Origin: Myxococcota bacterium
Lineage (GTDB): Bacteria > Myxococcota > JAJVIH01
Assembly (NCBI GenBank): GCA_022072125.1
Contig: JAJVIH010000047.1
Location: 23,002 to 87,001 of the forward strand
Reading direction: 5' to 3'
Length of the DNA stretch: 64,000 bases
Shown here: positions 51,644 through 60,634 of the stretch, in pieces
How positions within the stretch are numbered: position 1 is the stretch's first letter
Layout of the letters: each line of letters opens with the position of its first letter
Notes under the pieces: model-generated
The model's database searches: none
Told to the model about the DNA's origin: nothing
What the model saw: the letters and a program-made list of their open reading frames with translations, nothing else
Made by a program: the position numbers and the translations under genes

Positions 51644-53542
51644 ATGAAGCGTTTCTTTGCCGCTTGGGTATTCCTGGCTTGCAGCATTCCCGCCATGGCT
51701 CTGGCTGGAAAAGCCGATGAAGAATGGTTCGAGGAAGACAAGCCCAAGGAGCCCTTTGTTGATCTGCACGGTTACTTCCGCCTGCGCGGCGAACTGTGGC
51801 ACAATTTCGATCTCGACACCTACAACTACACCACGGGGCGCCAGAGCACCCAGATCCCGCCGCCGATCTCCGAGCGCGTTCCGGTGGGAACCAAGAATCC
51901 CGATCAACTCCGCACCCAGTTCGCCGACACCCAGGCGTTCACCAACATGCGCCTGCGCATGAACCCGGTGTTCAACGTCTCCGAGGATGTCAAGATCAAG
52001 ATGCAGATTGACGCCCTCGACAACCTGGTGCTGGGTTCCACCCCCGATACCTACACCGGCCTGATCTCCACCGGCGGCGTGAACACCTTCTTCCCGCTGT
52101 CCCCGTTCTCCACCGCGCAGGTGCCGCCCTCCGATGGCCGCAACTCCAACAAGGACAGCATCCTGGTGCGCCGCCTGTGGGCGGAAGTAAAGACTCCCGT
52201 CGGGCAGTTGCGCTTCGGCCGCATGGGCTCCCACTGGGGTCTTGGCGTGCTGGCCAACGACGGCAACGGGTTTGATCAGGACAACGGCTCCACCGCGGAC
52301 CGCATCATGTTCCTGACCGGCATTCCCAGCCTGCAGTTGTGGATCGTGCCCATTCTCGATTTCGTGTCCGAAGGCGTCGCCTCGACCAACACCTCGCAGT
52401 TTGGCTACCTGGGCCAGCCCTATGATGAAGACCAGTTGGATGACGTGAACCAGTGGATTCTCGCAATCGCACGCCGCTACCTGAACGAGGAAGACAAGAA
52501 GGACCTGCTGGAAAACGGCAAGCTGGTGTTTGAAGGCGGCATCTACAACGTCTTCCGCAACCAGTCCCACGACGTGCTGCTGCCTTCCAAGCTGGCGGTA
52601 TACTCCTTTGACGGCGGCGGTTCCTACCCGGCCACCACCGCGGCGGATATGATCATCCGCAACGTCAAGCTGTACATCGGCGACCTGTGGCTGAAGTTCC
52701 TGTACGAACACTTCCGCTTCGAACTGGAAGCGATCGTCATCAAGGGCGAAATTGGCAACGATCCGATTGACGCCAGCCAGAAAGGCCGTCAGTCCCTGCG
52801 CGACAGCGTGGACATCACCCAGTTCGGCGGCGTGGTGCAGACCGACTACGCCTTCCTGCAGAAAACCCTGAAAGTGAAGATGGAATATGGCCTCGCCTCG
52901 GGCGACCCGGCGCCGGGCTTTGGCGTGCGCCCGCTGGGAGCGGATGACATCCAGTACACCCAGGGCCTGAAGGCGGGCGACAAGAGGCAGAACTTGGAGA
53001 TCAACAACTTCCGCTTCAACCCCGACTACCGCGTGGATATGATCCTGTGGCGCGAACTGATCGGCACCGTGACGGACGCCATGTATTTCAAGCCCGGCAT
53101 TGAATACATGATCCTCCCCGACTTCACGGTCGGCCTGGATGTGATCTACAGCCGCGCCATGTACGCCGAATCCACTCCGGGCCTGGACGCCAACCTGGGC
53201 CTCGAATTTGACTTCGGCGTCAACTACAAGTCGGGCGACGGGTTCTACACCAGCCTGCAGTACGGTTTCCTGATTCCGTTCGCGGGCATGGACAACCTCG
53301 GCGGACCGGGCAGCCCGAACCGCAAGAGCCCGTTTGACAACCCTGCGGATGACGACGGAACGCGCATCCGCAATACCGACGACAAAACGCCGGTGGATCC
53401 GCATTCAGAAGCCAACCGCATCACCAGCGACTTGCGCGCCCAGGGCCAGGACCCCAAGCAGGAAGAACTGGTGGGCCCCAACTCGTGGCTGCGCGCCTCG
53501 ATGGCGCACCGCCTGCGCCTGATGCTGGGCGTTCTGTTCTAG
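51644..53542 (+). CDS. TIGR04551-like outer-membrane barrel protein
   Basis: A 632-residue outer-membrane protein. The ATG at 51644 has a near-perfect GGGAGGGGAG site; the signal peptide ends at ALA-GKADEE. The mature chain has DLHGYFRLRGELWHNFDLD at the start and repeated strands with aromatic girdles, for example LRFGRMGSHWGLGVLANDGNGFDQDNG and YKSGDGFYTSLQYGFLIP. It ends LMLGVLF. These marks fit TIGR04551, a family I know from myxobacteria; function unknown, porin-like channel likely. The strong ribosome site suggests high expression. The gene ends overlapping the convergent gene by four bases. Confidence 0.75.
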   Translation: MKRFFAAWVFLACSIPAMALAGKADEEWFEEDKPKEPFVDLHGYFRLRGELWHNFDLDTYNYTTGRQSTQIPPPISERVPVGTKNPDQLRTQFADTQAFTNMRLRMNPVFNVSEDVKIKMQIDALDNLVLGSTPDTYTGLISTGGVNTFFPLSPFSTAQVPPSDGRNSNKDSILVRRLWAEVKTPVGQLRFGRMGSHWGLGVLANDGNGFDQDNGSTADRIMFLTGIPSLQLWIVPILDFVSEGVASTNTSQFGYLGQPYDEDQLDDVNQWILAIARRYLNEEDKKDLLENGKLVFEGGIYNVFRNQSHDVLLPSKLAVYSFDGGGSYPATTAADMIIRNVKLYIGDLWLKFLYEHFRFELEAIVIKGEIGNDPIDASQKGRQSLRDSVDITQFGGVVQTDYAFLQKTLKVKMEYGLASGDPAPGFGVRPLGADDIQYTQGLKAGDKRQNLEINNFRFNPDYRVDMILWRELIGTVTDAMYFKPGIEYMILPDFTVGLDVIYSRAMYAESTPGLDANLGLEFDFGVNYKSGDGFYTSLQYGFLIPFAGMDNLGGPGSPNRKSPFDNPADDDGTRIRNTDDKTPVDPHSEANRITSDLRAQGQDPKQEELVGPNSWLRASMAHRLRLMLGVLF

Positions 53543-54546
53543 ACCGCCGCTTCCGTTCCTCCGCAACGCCCTGCTTTGCAAGAAGCAGGGCGTTGTTGTT
53601 TGCGCCGGCGTCTCAACAACAGGAGGAACAAGAAGATTCCCGCATGGGGAAGATGCGTGAACGCGGAACCCAGCAGCCGCGCCCACGGGGGTTGGCGGGA
53701 CCGCCAGGGGCAATACCCTCCCCTCCCGGGCGCCGAGGCGACGGCGTCTCCCGCACAGTCGCCGCAGCCGCCGCCTCCGCAATCTCCACCGCCGCAGCCG
53801 CCTGACGCCGCAGAACCGCAGCCTGACGCCGCGTCCCCCACCGCTTCGCCGCCATCACACCCGCCGGAACTGTCGCCATCGCAGCCGCCGCCCCCGGAAG
53901 ACGGCGGCGGGGCCGGGGCGTACACCGGACCGGGGTTGTCCACATAAATGAAGTGCGCCCCGCCGCAACCGTGGTTGATGGCATGGGATTGCAACTCCCC
54001 GGCGCCCTCCATCTGGCGTGGGGTGGGCAGAGTGAGAATCAACCCATTGGCGAGTACGCGGTACTGGGGCTTGAAACGATCGCGGAACATCAGGCGGAAG
54101 GTGGCGTGCAGGGCGCCCTGTTCGCCTTCAAATTCCACCTGATGGATTTCAAATTCAGACACCAACGGAACACCTTGAAATCCAATGACCTCGCCATTGC
54201 GCTCAATCCATGAAGCGGAGCCGGTTGCGTTCGTCAGGTCCAGATCGATCACCAGCACGCCGATCCACGGCCCCCCTGGAATGGCGGTCTGGGTGTGAAT
54301 ACGCACCTGGCCGCCAGCCCGCGCATGGGCGCTGGAAAAAACTGCTTGCGCCGCGAGGTGTTTGGGCTCCGGCAGCGTCTCGTCCGGTGGAAATCCTGGC
54401 GGAGCATGGAGAGATTCCCACCCGGCCCAGTCGAACGACACCTCTCCGGCGGAGTGAAAATTCATGTCCGCGTGCGCGGGATTCTCCCATGCCGCCGCCG
54501 CGGCCAGGGCGGCGTGGAAGAACAGAATGCGGAATCCCCCAGCCAT
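53539..54546 (-). CDS. Exported protein with Gly/Cys-rich segment and C-terminal membrane helix
   Basis: A 335-residue protein. ATG 54546 gives a signal peptide (FFHAALAAAAAWENPAHA). Residues 30-200 are a beta-rich domain of unknown family. Residues about 215-275 are a Gly/Ser/Asp sequence with some 11 Cys at short intervals (GGCGGGDCGGGGCG and similar). A short hydrophobic helix (AGIFLFLLLLRRRRKQQ) follows and the chain ends in a 17-residue Cys/Gly tail. The helix plus Arg cluster resembles a sorting tag of the MYXO-CTERM kind, but the extra tail is unusual. Its last codons overlap the terminator of the convergent gene. It starts 5 bases after the barrel gene stop. Confidence 0.65.
   Translation of the reverse strand: MAGGFRILFFHAALAAAAAWENPAHADMNFHSAGEVSFDWAGWESLHAPPGFPPDETLPEPKHLAAQAVFSSAHARAGGQVRIHTQTAIPGGPWIGVLVIDLDLTNATGSASWIERNGEVIGFQGVPLVSEFEIHQVEFEGEQGALHATFRLMFRDRFKPQYRVLANGLILTLPTPRQMEGAGELQSHAINHGCGGAHFIYVDNPGPVYAPAPPPSSGGGGCDGDSSGGCDGGEAVGDAASGCGSAASGGCGGGDCGGGGCGDCAGDAVASAPGRGGYCPWRSRQPPWARLLGSAFTHLPHAGIFLFLLLLRRRRKQQRPASCKAGRCGGTEAAV
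53565..53600 (+). terminator. Terminator of the TIGR04551-like gene, inside the convergent gene
   Basis: AACGCCCTGCTT (53565-53576), loop TGCAAG, AAGCAGGGCGTT (53583-53594): a perfect 12-bp stem followed by GTTGTT. It lies inside the last codons of the minus-strand gene. Confidence 0.8.
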
Positions 54547-54551
54547 GGCGG

Positions 54552-55169
54552 TCAGAAATGAAAGGTCAGGGCCGCCAGCGTGGAAAGGCGGGTATCGCTG
54601 TTTCCCGGACGGCGGCGCGCCCAGAACTCCACCAAATCCACCCCGCCGCCGCTCAAAAAATCGAACCGCAGGGCGGCGCCCACGCTGATCCAGGGATTGA
54701 GCCGGAAATTGGGCTCCAGCAGCAGGGACCACAGGGCGGTGTCCGTCCGGGCCAGCAGCGGCGGGACGTGCGATGGCCGTCCGGAGGATTGCAGCCAGGC
54801 CCATCCGAACAGCACCTCGCCCTGCATGCGGAAGACATCATTGAAGGGGGCGATCAGGCGCAGGCCGGTGCGCAGGCCATGCTCCTCCCGCTCGAAATCC
54901 ACCTGGCCGTTTTTGCCCAGCCAGACGCGGTTTTCGAGTTGGTTGATCCAGCGGTAATGGAACACCCCAAAAAATTTCAGGGGAAAGCGTTTCCATCCGC
55001 CTCCCACGCCGAACGCCATGCCGTTGTCCAGACCAACGCCGTAAATGGAGTCACCCAGCGGCGCGGCCACGCCGCTGCTGGCTTCCAGGAAAAAATGACC
55101 GGCCCGGGCCTCCCCCGGCGCCGCGAGCCAGGCCATCAAAACAACGGGGAACAGGAGCAACGTTTTCAC
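54552..55169 (-). CDS. Outer-membrane beta-barrel protein
   Basis: A 205-residue exported barrel. GTG 55169 gives KTLLLFPVVLMAWLAAPGEARA as signal peptide. The mature sequence alternates strands and turns (GVAAPLGDSIYGVGLDNGMAFGVGGG at the start, LEPNFRLNPWISVGAALRFDF late) and ends LSTLAALTFHF, with a terminal Phe as in BAM substrates. No ribosome binding site is obvious. The upstream part of the frame, to 55937, is low-complexity and antisense to another gene, so it was left out. Function unknown. Confidence 0.7.
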   Translation of the reverse strand: MKTLLLFPVVLMAWLAAPGEARAGHFFLEASSGVAAPLGDSIYGVGLDNGMAFGVGGGWKRFPLKFFGVFHYRWINQLENRVWLGKNGQVDFEREEHGLRTGLRLIAPFNDVFRMQGEVLFGWAWLQSSGRPSHVPPLLARTDTALWSLLLEPNFRLNPWISVGAALRFDFLSGGGVDLVEFWARRRPGNSDTRLSTLAALTFHF

Positions 55170-55511
55170 GATCAGGTCTGAAAGCAAAACCCGGGCCAGC
55201 GTGAAACCACTTTCCGCACGCCCGGGCGGAAAAGCGCCGGAAACCCCGGAACAGCGCGGGCTTCCGCTTCTTCCGGCCAGACGGAACGCCTTCCAGCCAA
55301 ACCGGAGCCGGGTGTGCCGCGTTTGCGCCACCGTCGCGCCGCCGCCACAGGCGTCCGGCTGGACCATTCCCGTGAACCGCCGGTTGGACACATCTCGCCC
55401 TCGCCGCGTTGGAACTGGCGAGCACCAACCGCGGCAGGAATGCAGGCCGCTCCGGGCATGGGTTTGCGCGGAGACCGGGCATGCCCTTGCCGCGGAGAAA
55501 GGCGAAACACC
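55170..55511. other. Divergent intergenic region
   Basis: No gene is supported. The only clear element is the GGAGAAAGGCG ribosome binding site before the gene at 55512. Confidence 0.55.
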
Positions 55512-56114
55512 ATGGTCTCCCGGCGTTTGACTGGAATTTCCCTGTCCGCGGCCTTGATCCTGTATTCCCCGCCAGCCCTGGCGACGGAAACCAGCCACGC
55601 GCAACCGGCGGACGCCGCCGCGCCCGGGGAAAGGCCGGCGAGCCAATGCGCGGTGAAAACCATGGATCGCAACGGCGGCGCCGCCCGCGTGGGATTGGGC
55701 GTGCTGACGCTGCGGCCCGGTGCGGTCAAGGGCGGATCCGTGGAAATCACCCTGTGCCTGGAACCGGCCCGGGACAACGGATTTTCCGTGCAGGATCGCT
55801 ACACCGTCTCCCTGCGCGCGGCGGGAGAGGTCCAGGTCTTGCAGCCGCCCATGTTTGAACTGTCCCCCGCCCACCGCCTGCGCGAATTCCGGACGGACAA
55901 TTTCATGAAAAACCACCGGCTGGATCAGGCCTGTCACGACGGGGGCGAGGCGTTATTCCTGGAAGGGCGCTTTCGCTTCGCCTTCCAGGACCGGAAGTTC
56001 ACGCACCAGGGCGATCTGTGCGACGGCGTCTATTGGTTGCGCGAGGACAGCGGCGCCTACACCCAAATCACCGGTTCGCCGTCCTCCCCCCGCCGCCGCA
56101 AACCCCGGAAATAG
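55512..56114 (+). CDS. Hypothetical secreted protein
   Basis: A 200-residue exported protein. GGAGAAAGGCG supports ATG 55512; the signal peptide is RRLTGISLSAALILYSPPALA. The mature part has three Cys and a beta-rich middle (GGSVEITLCLEP, FSVQDRYTVSLRAAGEVQVLQPP) and ends in a basic SPRRRKPRK tail. It might be an Ig-like or gingipain-like fold, but I recognise no family. Confidence 0.65.
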   Translation: MVSRRLTGISLSAALILYSPPALATETSHAQPADAAAPGERPASQCAVKTMDRNGGAARVGLGVLTLRPGAVKGGSVEITLCLEPARDNGFSVQDRYTVSLRAAGEVQVLQPPMFELSPAHRLREFRTDNFMKNHRLDQACHDGGEALFLEGRFRFAFQDRKFTHQGDLCDGVYWLREDSGAYTQITGSPSSPRRRKPRK

Positions 56115-56148
56115 CCCGCGCGGCACGCGCTGGATTGCAGCCACGCCC

Positions 56149-56170
56149 CGGCCGGGCGGCTCTCCGGCCG
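56149..56170 (+). terminator. Possible bidirectional hairpin between convergent genes
   Basis: CGGCCGG (56149-56155) pairs with CCGGCCG (56164-56170) around an 8-base loop; only ATTT follows. It lies between the stop at 56114 and the helicase stop at 56210. Confidence 0.35.
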
Positions 56171-56209
56171 CGCATTTACAAGGATTCCGCCGCGCCCCTG
56201 CCCGGCCCG

Positions 56210-58279
56210 CTATTCCAGCAGCGGCGGCGGACCGCCGGGAAGTTGTCCCGCGCCGCTTTCCTCTTCAATGGACTGGGTGACCTCCCAGGTCTCCACCAAC
56301 GGGTGATCGGGCGGCTGCGCGTCCAGCACCTCGGTAATGAATCGCGAAGGCTTCATCTGAATCAACTCATAGTCGCGGCCCTGATGCATGATCGGCCAGG
56401 TCAGGTATAGTTCGTCTTTCGCGCGGGTCACCGCGACGTAGAACAGGCGGCGCTCCTCTTCCTCGCCTTCCACGGTGGCGAGGGAATTGGCGCTGGGAAA
56501 ACGCCCGTCGGCAAGGTGGATGACGAACACGGCCCGCCATTCCAGCCCCTTGGCCTGATGCACGGAGGACAGCGTCAGCATTTCATCGGGCTCCTTGCCC
56601 GCCGCCACATCTTCGGCCGAGATGCTCTGGATCAGCGCCAGTTCCGCCAAGAAGTCATCCACGGATGCGAAGCGCGAGGCGAAATCCGCCAGTTGCCTGA
56701 TGTCATCCAGCCGGGCGGAAGTGTTCTGGAATTTGCCCTCGGCGAAGGCGCGATAACCCTCGTCCAGAATGCGGGTGATGCTGGTTCCCGGCGCGCGCCG
56801 CAGTTCCGGCTGATTCAGTTCGCGCAGCAGCAGGCGGCACCGTCCCCAGCCCTCGCGCGCGCGTTTGTTCACCGCGGACTCGACCGCCGGATCAAACAGG
56901 TGATCCATCGGCGCACCGGCCGCCGAAAGCGCCTCCCACAACCGCTTCGCGGCCATGTTCCCCACGCCGGAATATAGCCGGAGCACGCGCAGCCACGACA
57001 ATTCCTCCAGCGGGTTGTACACGATGCGCAGGAAGGCCAGCACATCCTTGATATGCGCCTGCTCGAAAAACCGGACTCCCGATCGCACCAGATAGGGAAT
57101 GCCCCGGCGCGACAATTCGAGTTGCAGTTCCAGCGCATGGGAATGAGCCCGGTACAACACCGCCATGCCGTCGAGCGGAACGCCCTCGTCGCGCAGTTCA
57201 AGGACCCGCTGGGCGACAAACCGCGCCTGCATGTCGCCGCTGGACAGGCTGACCAGGGCGGGCAAGGCGCCCGGTTCCCGGACCGCCCGCAATTCTTTTT
57301 TGAACTGCCGCTGGTTGCGCGCGATCGCGGCGTTGGCGACCGCCAGAATCTGCGGCGTCGAACGGAAATTGACCTCCAGCCGGAACACCTTGGCGTCCGG
57401 ATAACGCTGGGGAAAATCCATGATGTGGTTGAAGTCGGCGCCGCGGAAGCTGTAGATGGACTGGCAGTCGTCGCCCACCACGGTCAGGTTGCGGTGCTTC
57501 GCCGCGAGCAAATCCACGATGTCCGACTGCAGCCGGTTCAAATCCTGGTATTCATCCACCAGCACATGCTGGAAACGATCGGCGTACAGGCCGCCGGTTT
57601 CCGGATGATCGCGCAGCAACGCCTTCAGGTTGAGCAGCAGATCATCAAAATCCATCAGGTTCATTTCAGCCTTGCGGGCGACGAAGGTCCGCGCGGTCTG
57701 GATGATCGCCTCCCGCGGGTTCCAGAAATACGGATACTTCCGCTCGATCACCTGCTCCAGCGTCTGCTGGGTGTTGATGGCGAAGGACACCATGGCGGCC
57801 AGCACATCGGCCTGCGGAAAACGCTCGCGGCCTGTGTCCGCGCGGTTGGCGGCGATGGCGGCGGACATCAGATCGCGCACATCCTCGCCATCCATGATGG
57901 AGTAGTTGGGGCGGTAACCCAGCGCCTCCGCCGACTCCCGCAAAATAACATTGGCCGCATGGTGAAAGGTGCCGCTCAGGATGCGCCGGCCCGCGCCCGG
58001 GATCAGCGCCTCGACCCGTCCCGTCATTTCCCGCGCGGCCTTGTTGGTGAAGGTCAACAGGATGATGGACTGCGGAGACACGCCCTTCTCGATGAGCCGG
58101 GCCACCCGGTAGGTCAGCGCGCGGGTTTTTCCGGAGCCGGCGCCCGCCAGCACCAGGATGGGGCCCGCGCCGGCGGTGACCACGGCGTATTGCTCGCCAT
58201 TGAGTTCGGACCTGTATTTGATCCGCTCTGGCGCCTCGACCTGGGTGGAGGTGGTTTTGAGTGTGTATCCGCGCGCCAT
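56210..58279 (-). CDS. UvrD/Rep-type ATP-dependent DNA helicase
   Basis: Superfamily 1A 3'-5' helicase of repair and replication; 689 residues. Motif I is AGAGSGKT, Ia TFTNKAAREM, II VDEYQDLN, III GDDCQSIYSFRGAD, IV FRSTPQIL, V TLSSVHQAKGLEW and VI EERRLFYVAVTRAK. Length and motif spacing fit UvrD/PcrA/Rep; GDD rather than GDP/GDS in motif III favours a UvrD-like branch common outside gammaproteobacteria. The C-terminus ends in an Asp/Glu/Pro segment instead of the PcrA Tudor domain. The ATG lacks a clear ribosome site. Confidence 0.93.
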   Translation of the reverse strand: MARGYTLKTTSTQVEAPERIKYRSELNGEQYAVVTAGAGPILVLAGAGSGKTRALTYRVARLIEKGVSPQSIILLTFTNKAAREMTGRVEALIPGAGRRILSGTFHHAANVILRESAEALGYRPNYSIMDGEDVRDLMSAAIAANRADTGRERFPQADVLAAMVSFAINTQQTLEQVIERKYPYFWNPREAIIQTARTFVARKAEMNLMDFDDLLLNLKALLRDHPETGGLYADRFQHVLVDEYQDLNRLQSDIVDLLAAKHRNLTVVGDDCQSIYSFRGADFNHIMDFPQRYPDAKVFRLEVNFRSTPQILAVANAAIARNQRQFKKELRAVREPGALPALVSLSSGDMQARFVAQRVLELRDEGVPLDGMAVLYRAHSHALELQLELSRRGIPYLVRSGVRFFEQAHIKDVLAFLRIVYNPLEELSWLRVLRLYSGVGNMAAKRLWEALSAAGAPMDHLFDPAVESAVNKRAREGWGRCRLLLRELNQPELRRAPGTSITRILDEGYRAFAEGKFQNTSARLDDIRQLADFASRFASVDDFLAELALIQSISAEDVAAGKEPDEMLTLSSVHQAKGLEWRAVFVIHLADGRFPSANSLATVEGEEEERRLFYVAVTRAKDELYLTWPIMHQGRDYELIQMKPSRFITEVLDAQPPDHPLVETWEVTQSIEEESGAGQLPGGPPPLLE

Positions 58280-58303
58280 GAATCCATCGCCGTGCGGGTC
58301 CGG

Positions 58304-58342
58304 AAAAACCGGCGCCGGAGCGGTTTTCGCCCCCGGCGCCGG
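58304..58342 (-). terminator. Terminator of the Ig-like/PKD lipoprotein gene
   Basis: CCGGCGCCGG occurs twice (58342-58333 and 58318-58309), each self-complementary, so the two copies pair into a 10-bp stem; five T follow on the minus strand. The 13-base direct repeat CCGGCGCCGGAGC is part of the same element. Confidence 0.7.
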
Positions 58343-58354
58343 AGCCGGACGGCG

Positions 58355-60148
58355 TCAGTTGGCCGGATTGACCGAAAGCCGGATCACCGCCGGAGGTCCG
58401 GCCTGGCCCAGCGAGTCGGTGACGGTCAGCCGCACGCGGTACACGCCATGGCGATCAAACGTCAGGGTGGTTTCCGCGGCGGTGGGATCGGAAAACACCG
58501 GCTTGGCGCCGGGATCCGGTTTGACAATGACCTCCCACAGGTAGCTGGCGATGGGTCCCTTGTCGTCGGTCGAACCCTTGCCATCCAGCGTGACCGTGGC
58601 GGGCAGCGCCGAGCGGATGGTGTCGCCTTCCTTCGCCACGATCTTGGCGGTCGGCGGCAGGTCGGCCACATCGTCCTTGGAGCCCATCTGGAAGGGGAAG
58701 GGATTCTGGTTGTCCGGGTCGTTGTGGCCGATGTTGAGCTGGGCCAGTTCGCCTTCCACCGACGGATTGTTGGTGAACTCCACGCTGAATTTCACCTCGT
58801 CGCCCGGCTTGATGGTCTTGCCCGCGGGCGAATTCACCACCTTGAAGAACTGCGGCGTGCCGAATTTGGTGTCGAAATCCGCCGTGGTGATCACCAGGTC
58901 GCTGAATCCGCCATTGGTGATGGTGACTTCCTGCGCGCCGCTCTTGCCGGCGGGAACGGAAAACAGCAGACCTTCCGGCGTGATCACCAGACGGGGCGGG
59001 GAACCGCCGATCAACGGCAGCCGGAAATCACCCGCCGAGGTCTTGAACACCAGGTGATCGCGATCGGGAATGGCGTCCTTCGGCGAGTAGGTGACGGCGA
59101 TTGTCGCTTTTGAATCCGGCGATCCCGTGGGCGCGAAGGTGAACGCCTTGCCGCGCGGGGAATTGAAGGTGAACTCCGGATTGTTGTTCTCAATCAACAG
59201 GTCCGTCACCTGGATCGCGGCGCCGCCGGTGTTGGAAACTTCCACATCCAGGGTTTTGGTTTGTCCGGCGTTGACGTTTCCGAACTCCAGCAATTGCGGG
59301 CTGAAAATCAGGTTGGCGGTGACGCCCACGCACAGCAGGGTCAGCGAACGTGCGGGGTTCTGCGCGTCGTCGCTCTTGATGATCACCTGTCCGGAATACA
59401 CCGTGGTTTCCTTGGGGGTGCAGGAAATGGTGAGGTCTTTCTCGGTCCCGGGGTCCATGGTCACCACGCCGCCCGCGGGCGACACCACCGCGAAAACGCC
59501 CGCCGCCTTCGCTTTCGCGTCAAATTCAACGCTGGAAATGGTCAGCGGACCAATGCCCACGCTCTGCATCACCGCGGTTCCGTTTTTGCTGGTGTTGACG
59601 GGAACATCCCCGAAATCAATCGCGGTCAGATTGTCCTTGATCTGCAGCTTGGCGATGGGCAGGTCGGTCCCCTCGCCGAAAATCCGCAATTCAATACGCC
59701 CGGTGTCAATCTCCTGAAAACCGCCGTCGCCCTCGCCGCGGACACGGAATTTCACCTTATCCTTCGGCGTGATGACGATCAGGCCGGTATGGGATTTTTT
59801 CACGGTGGGGGTGAACTGGACGGAGATATCCTTGCGGGACTGCGGACCCACTTTCACGGACGTGGGCCCCGCCAGCTTGAACGCCGGGTCGGACCCTTCC
59901 GACATGGCGATATTGGTGATTTCGAGATCAATGCCCTGGGTGTCGTTGACGATGGCGAAGGTCTTGGTCAACGTCCGGTTCAAACTGTATTTGCCGAAGT
60001 TCAGGGGGTCCGGGTCCAGGGACACGCGGAGGGTGACCGTTGCGATGGGCTCCTCCTCGCAACCGCAGTTGTACATGGGAACGATCGCCGCCATCAGGGT
60101 CAACAGGGCGAACAGGCGGGCGCGGCGGAAATTCGATGATCGAAGCAT
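58355..60148 (-). CDS. Secreted Ig-like (ASH/choice-of-anchor D) and PKD domain protein
   Basis: A 597-residue surface protein. The N-terminus is a signal peptide with a late CGC that may be a poor lipobox (PMYNCGC). Then come about four beta-sandwich domains of the ASH/Hydin or choice-of-anchor D kind, each opening with a phrase such as LDPDPLNFGKYSLNRT, AIDFGDVPVNTSKNG, FSPQLLEFGNVNAGQTKTLDVEVSNTG or PEGLLFSVPAGKSGAQEVTITNGG. The last 100 residues are a PKD domain (PPTAKIVAKEGDTIRSALPATVTLDGKGSTD). Such proteins usually display or bind partners. A terminator follows. Confidence 0.82.
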   Translation of the reverse strand: MLRSSNFRRARLFALLTLMAAIVPMYNCGCEEEPIATVTLRVSLDPDPLNFGKYSLNRTLTKTFAIVNDTQGIDLEITNIAMSEGSDPAFKLAGPTSVKVGPQSRKDISVQFTPTVKKSHTGLIVITPKDKVKFRVRGEGDGGFQEIDTGRIELRIFGEGTDLPIAKLQIKDNLTAIDFGDVPVNTSKNGTAVMQSVGIGPLTISSVEFDAKAKAAGVFAVVSPAGGVVTMDPGTEKDLTISCTPKETTVYSGQVIIKSDDAQNPARSLTLLCVGVTANLIFSPQLLEFGNVNAGQTKTLDVEVSNTGGAAIQVTDLLIENNNPEFTFNSPRGKAFTFAPTGSPDSKATIAVTYSPKDAIPDRDHLVFKTSAGDFRLPLIGGSPPRLVITPEGLLFSVPAGKSGAQEVTITNGGFSDLVITTADFDTKFGTPQFFKVVNSPAGKTIKPGDEVKFSVEFTNNPSVEGELAQLNIGHNDPDNQNPFPFQMGSKDDVADLPPTAKIVAKEGDTIRSALPATVTLDGKGSTDDKGPIASYLWEVIVKPDPGAKPVFSDPTAAETTLTFDRHGVYRVRLTVTDSLGQAGPPAVIRLSVNPAN

Positions 60149-60634
60149 GGACTATCCCAATGATGGAGATGGTTGGGTTCCTGTCATGCGCGGGGGGGTG
60201 TCTCCGCGCACGGCGAACTGGTTTTGTCCTGTCCGGGCCGCTGGGAACGATAGTTCAGCCCGCCATCCCGGTCAATGGAGGAGAGATAAACCGGATGTCC
60301 CTCCCCCGATCACGGGACTCGTATCATCCACATGCGGCAAGCCGTGGTTTCGCGAATCGCGAAAGCCCGGTTTTTGTTGATTGATTTCACGTTCAATCCA
60401 ATTTCCCCGGTCCTCACTCCTGGCCTGGCGCGGGGAGCAGAGGCAGGGGGTTTAACACGCAAATTGATGCACTCCCGCCAGAAAAAGACGCGCCCCCGTC
60501 ATCCCTTCTGGAATGCGGGGGCCCGGTGCTGGGCTGGCGATGGGTTTCCGTCCGCGCCGGACGGATATTGAACCCCTGATTTACCGGATGGGAAAATTCC
60601 GGGGTTCCCTTTTCAACTCCCTGTCAGCCGCGGA
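60149..60634. other. Intergenic region between two minus-strand genes
   Basis: No gene is supported. It holds one perfect dyad at 60348-60364. The part next to 60148 should carry the promoter of the Ig-like gene, but I see no good match. Confidence 0.5.
60348..60364. repeat. 8-bp dyad, possible operator or hairpin
   Basis: TTTCGCGA and TCGCGAAA around one central A. It can fold as a 7-bp stem with a 3-base loop, with five T beginning six bases later on the plus strand, or act as a symmetric protein site. Confidence 0.4.

Noticed and set aside
51617..53404. 595-codon open frame on the minus strand
   Set aside because: Antisense to the TIGR04551-like barrel gene, which has a strong ribosome site and signal peptide.
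55170..55937. N-terminal extension of the barrel gene at 54552
   Set aside because: It would place 250 low-complexity residues before the signal peptide and overlaps the better supported gene at 55512.
57053..59113. 686-codon open frame on the plus strand
   Set aside because: Crosses the opposite strand of the helicase and the Ig-like gene, both well supported.
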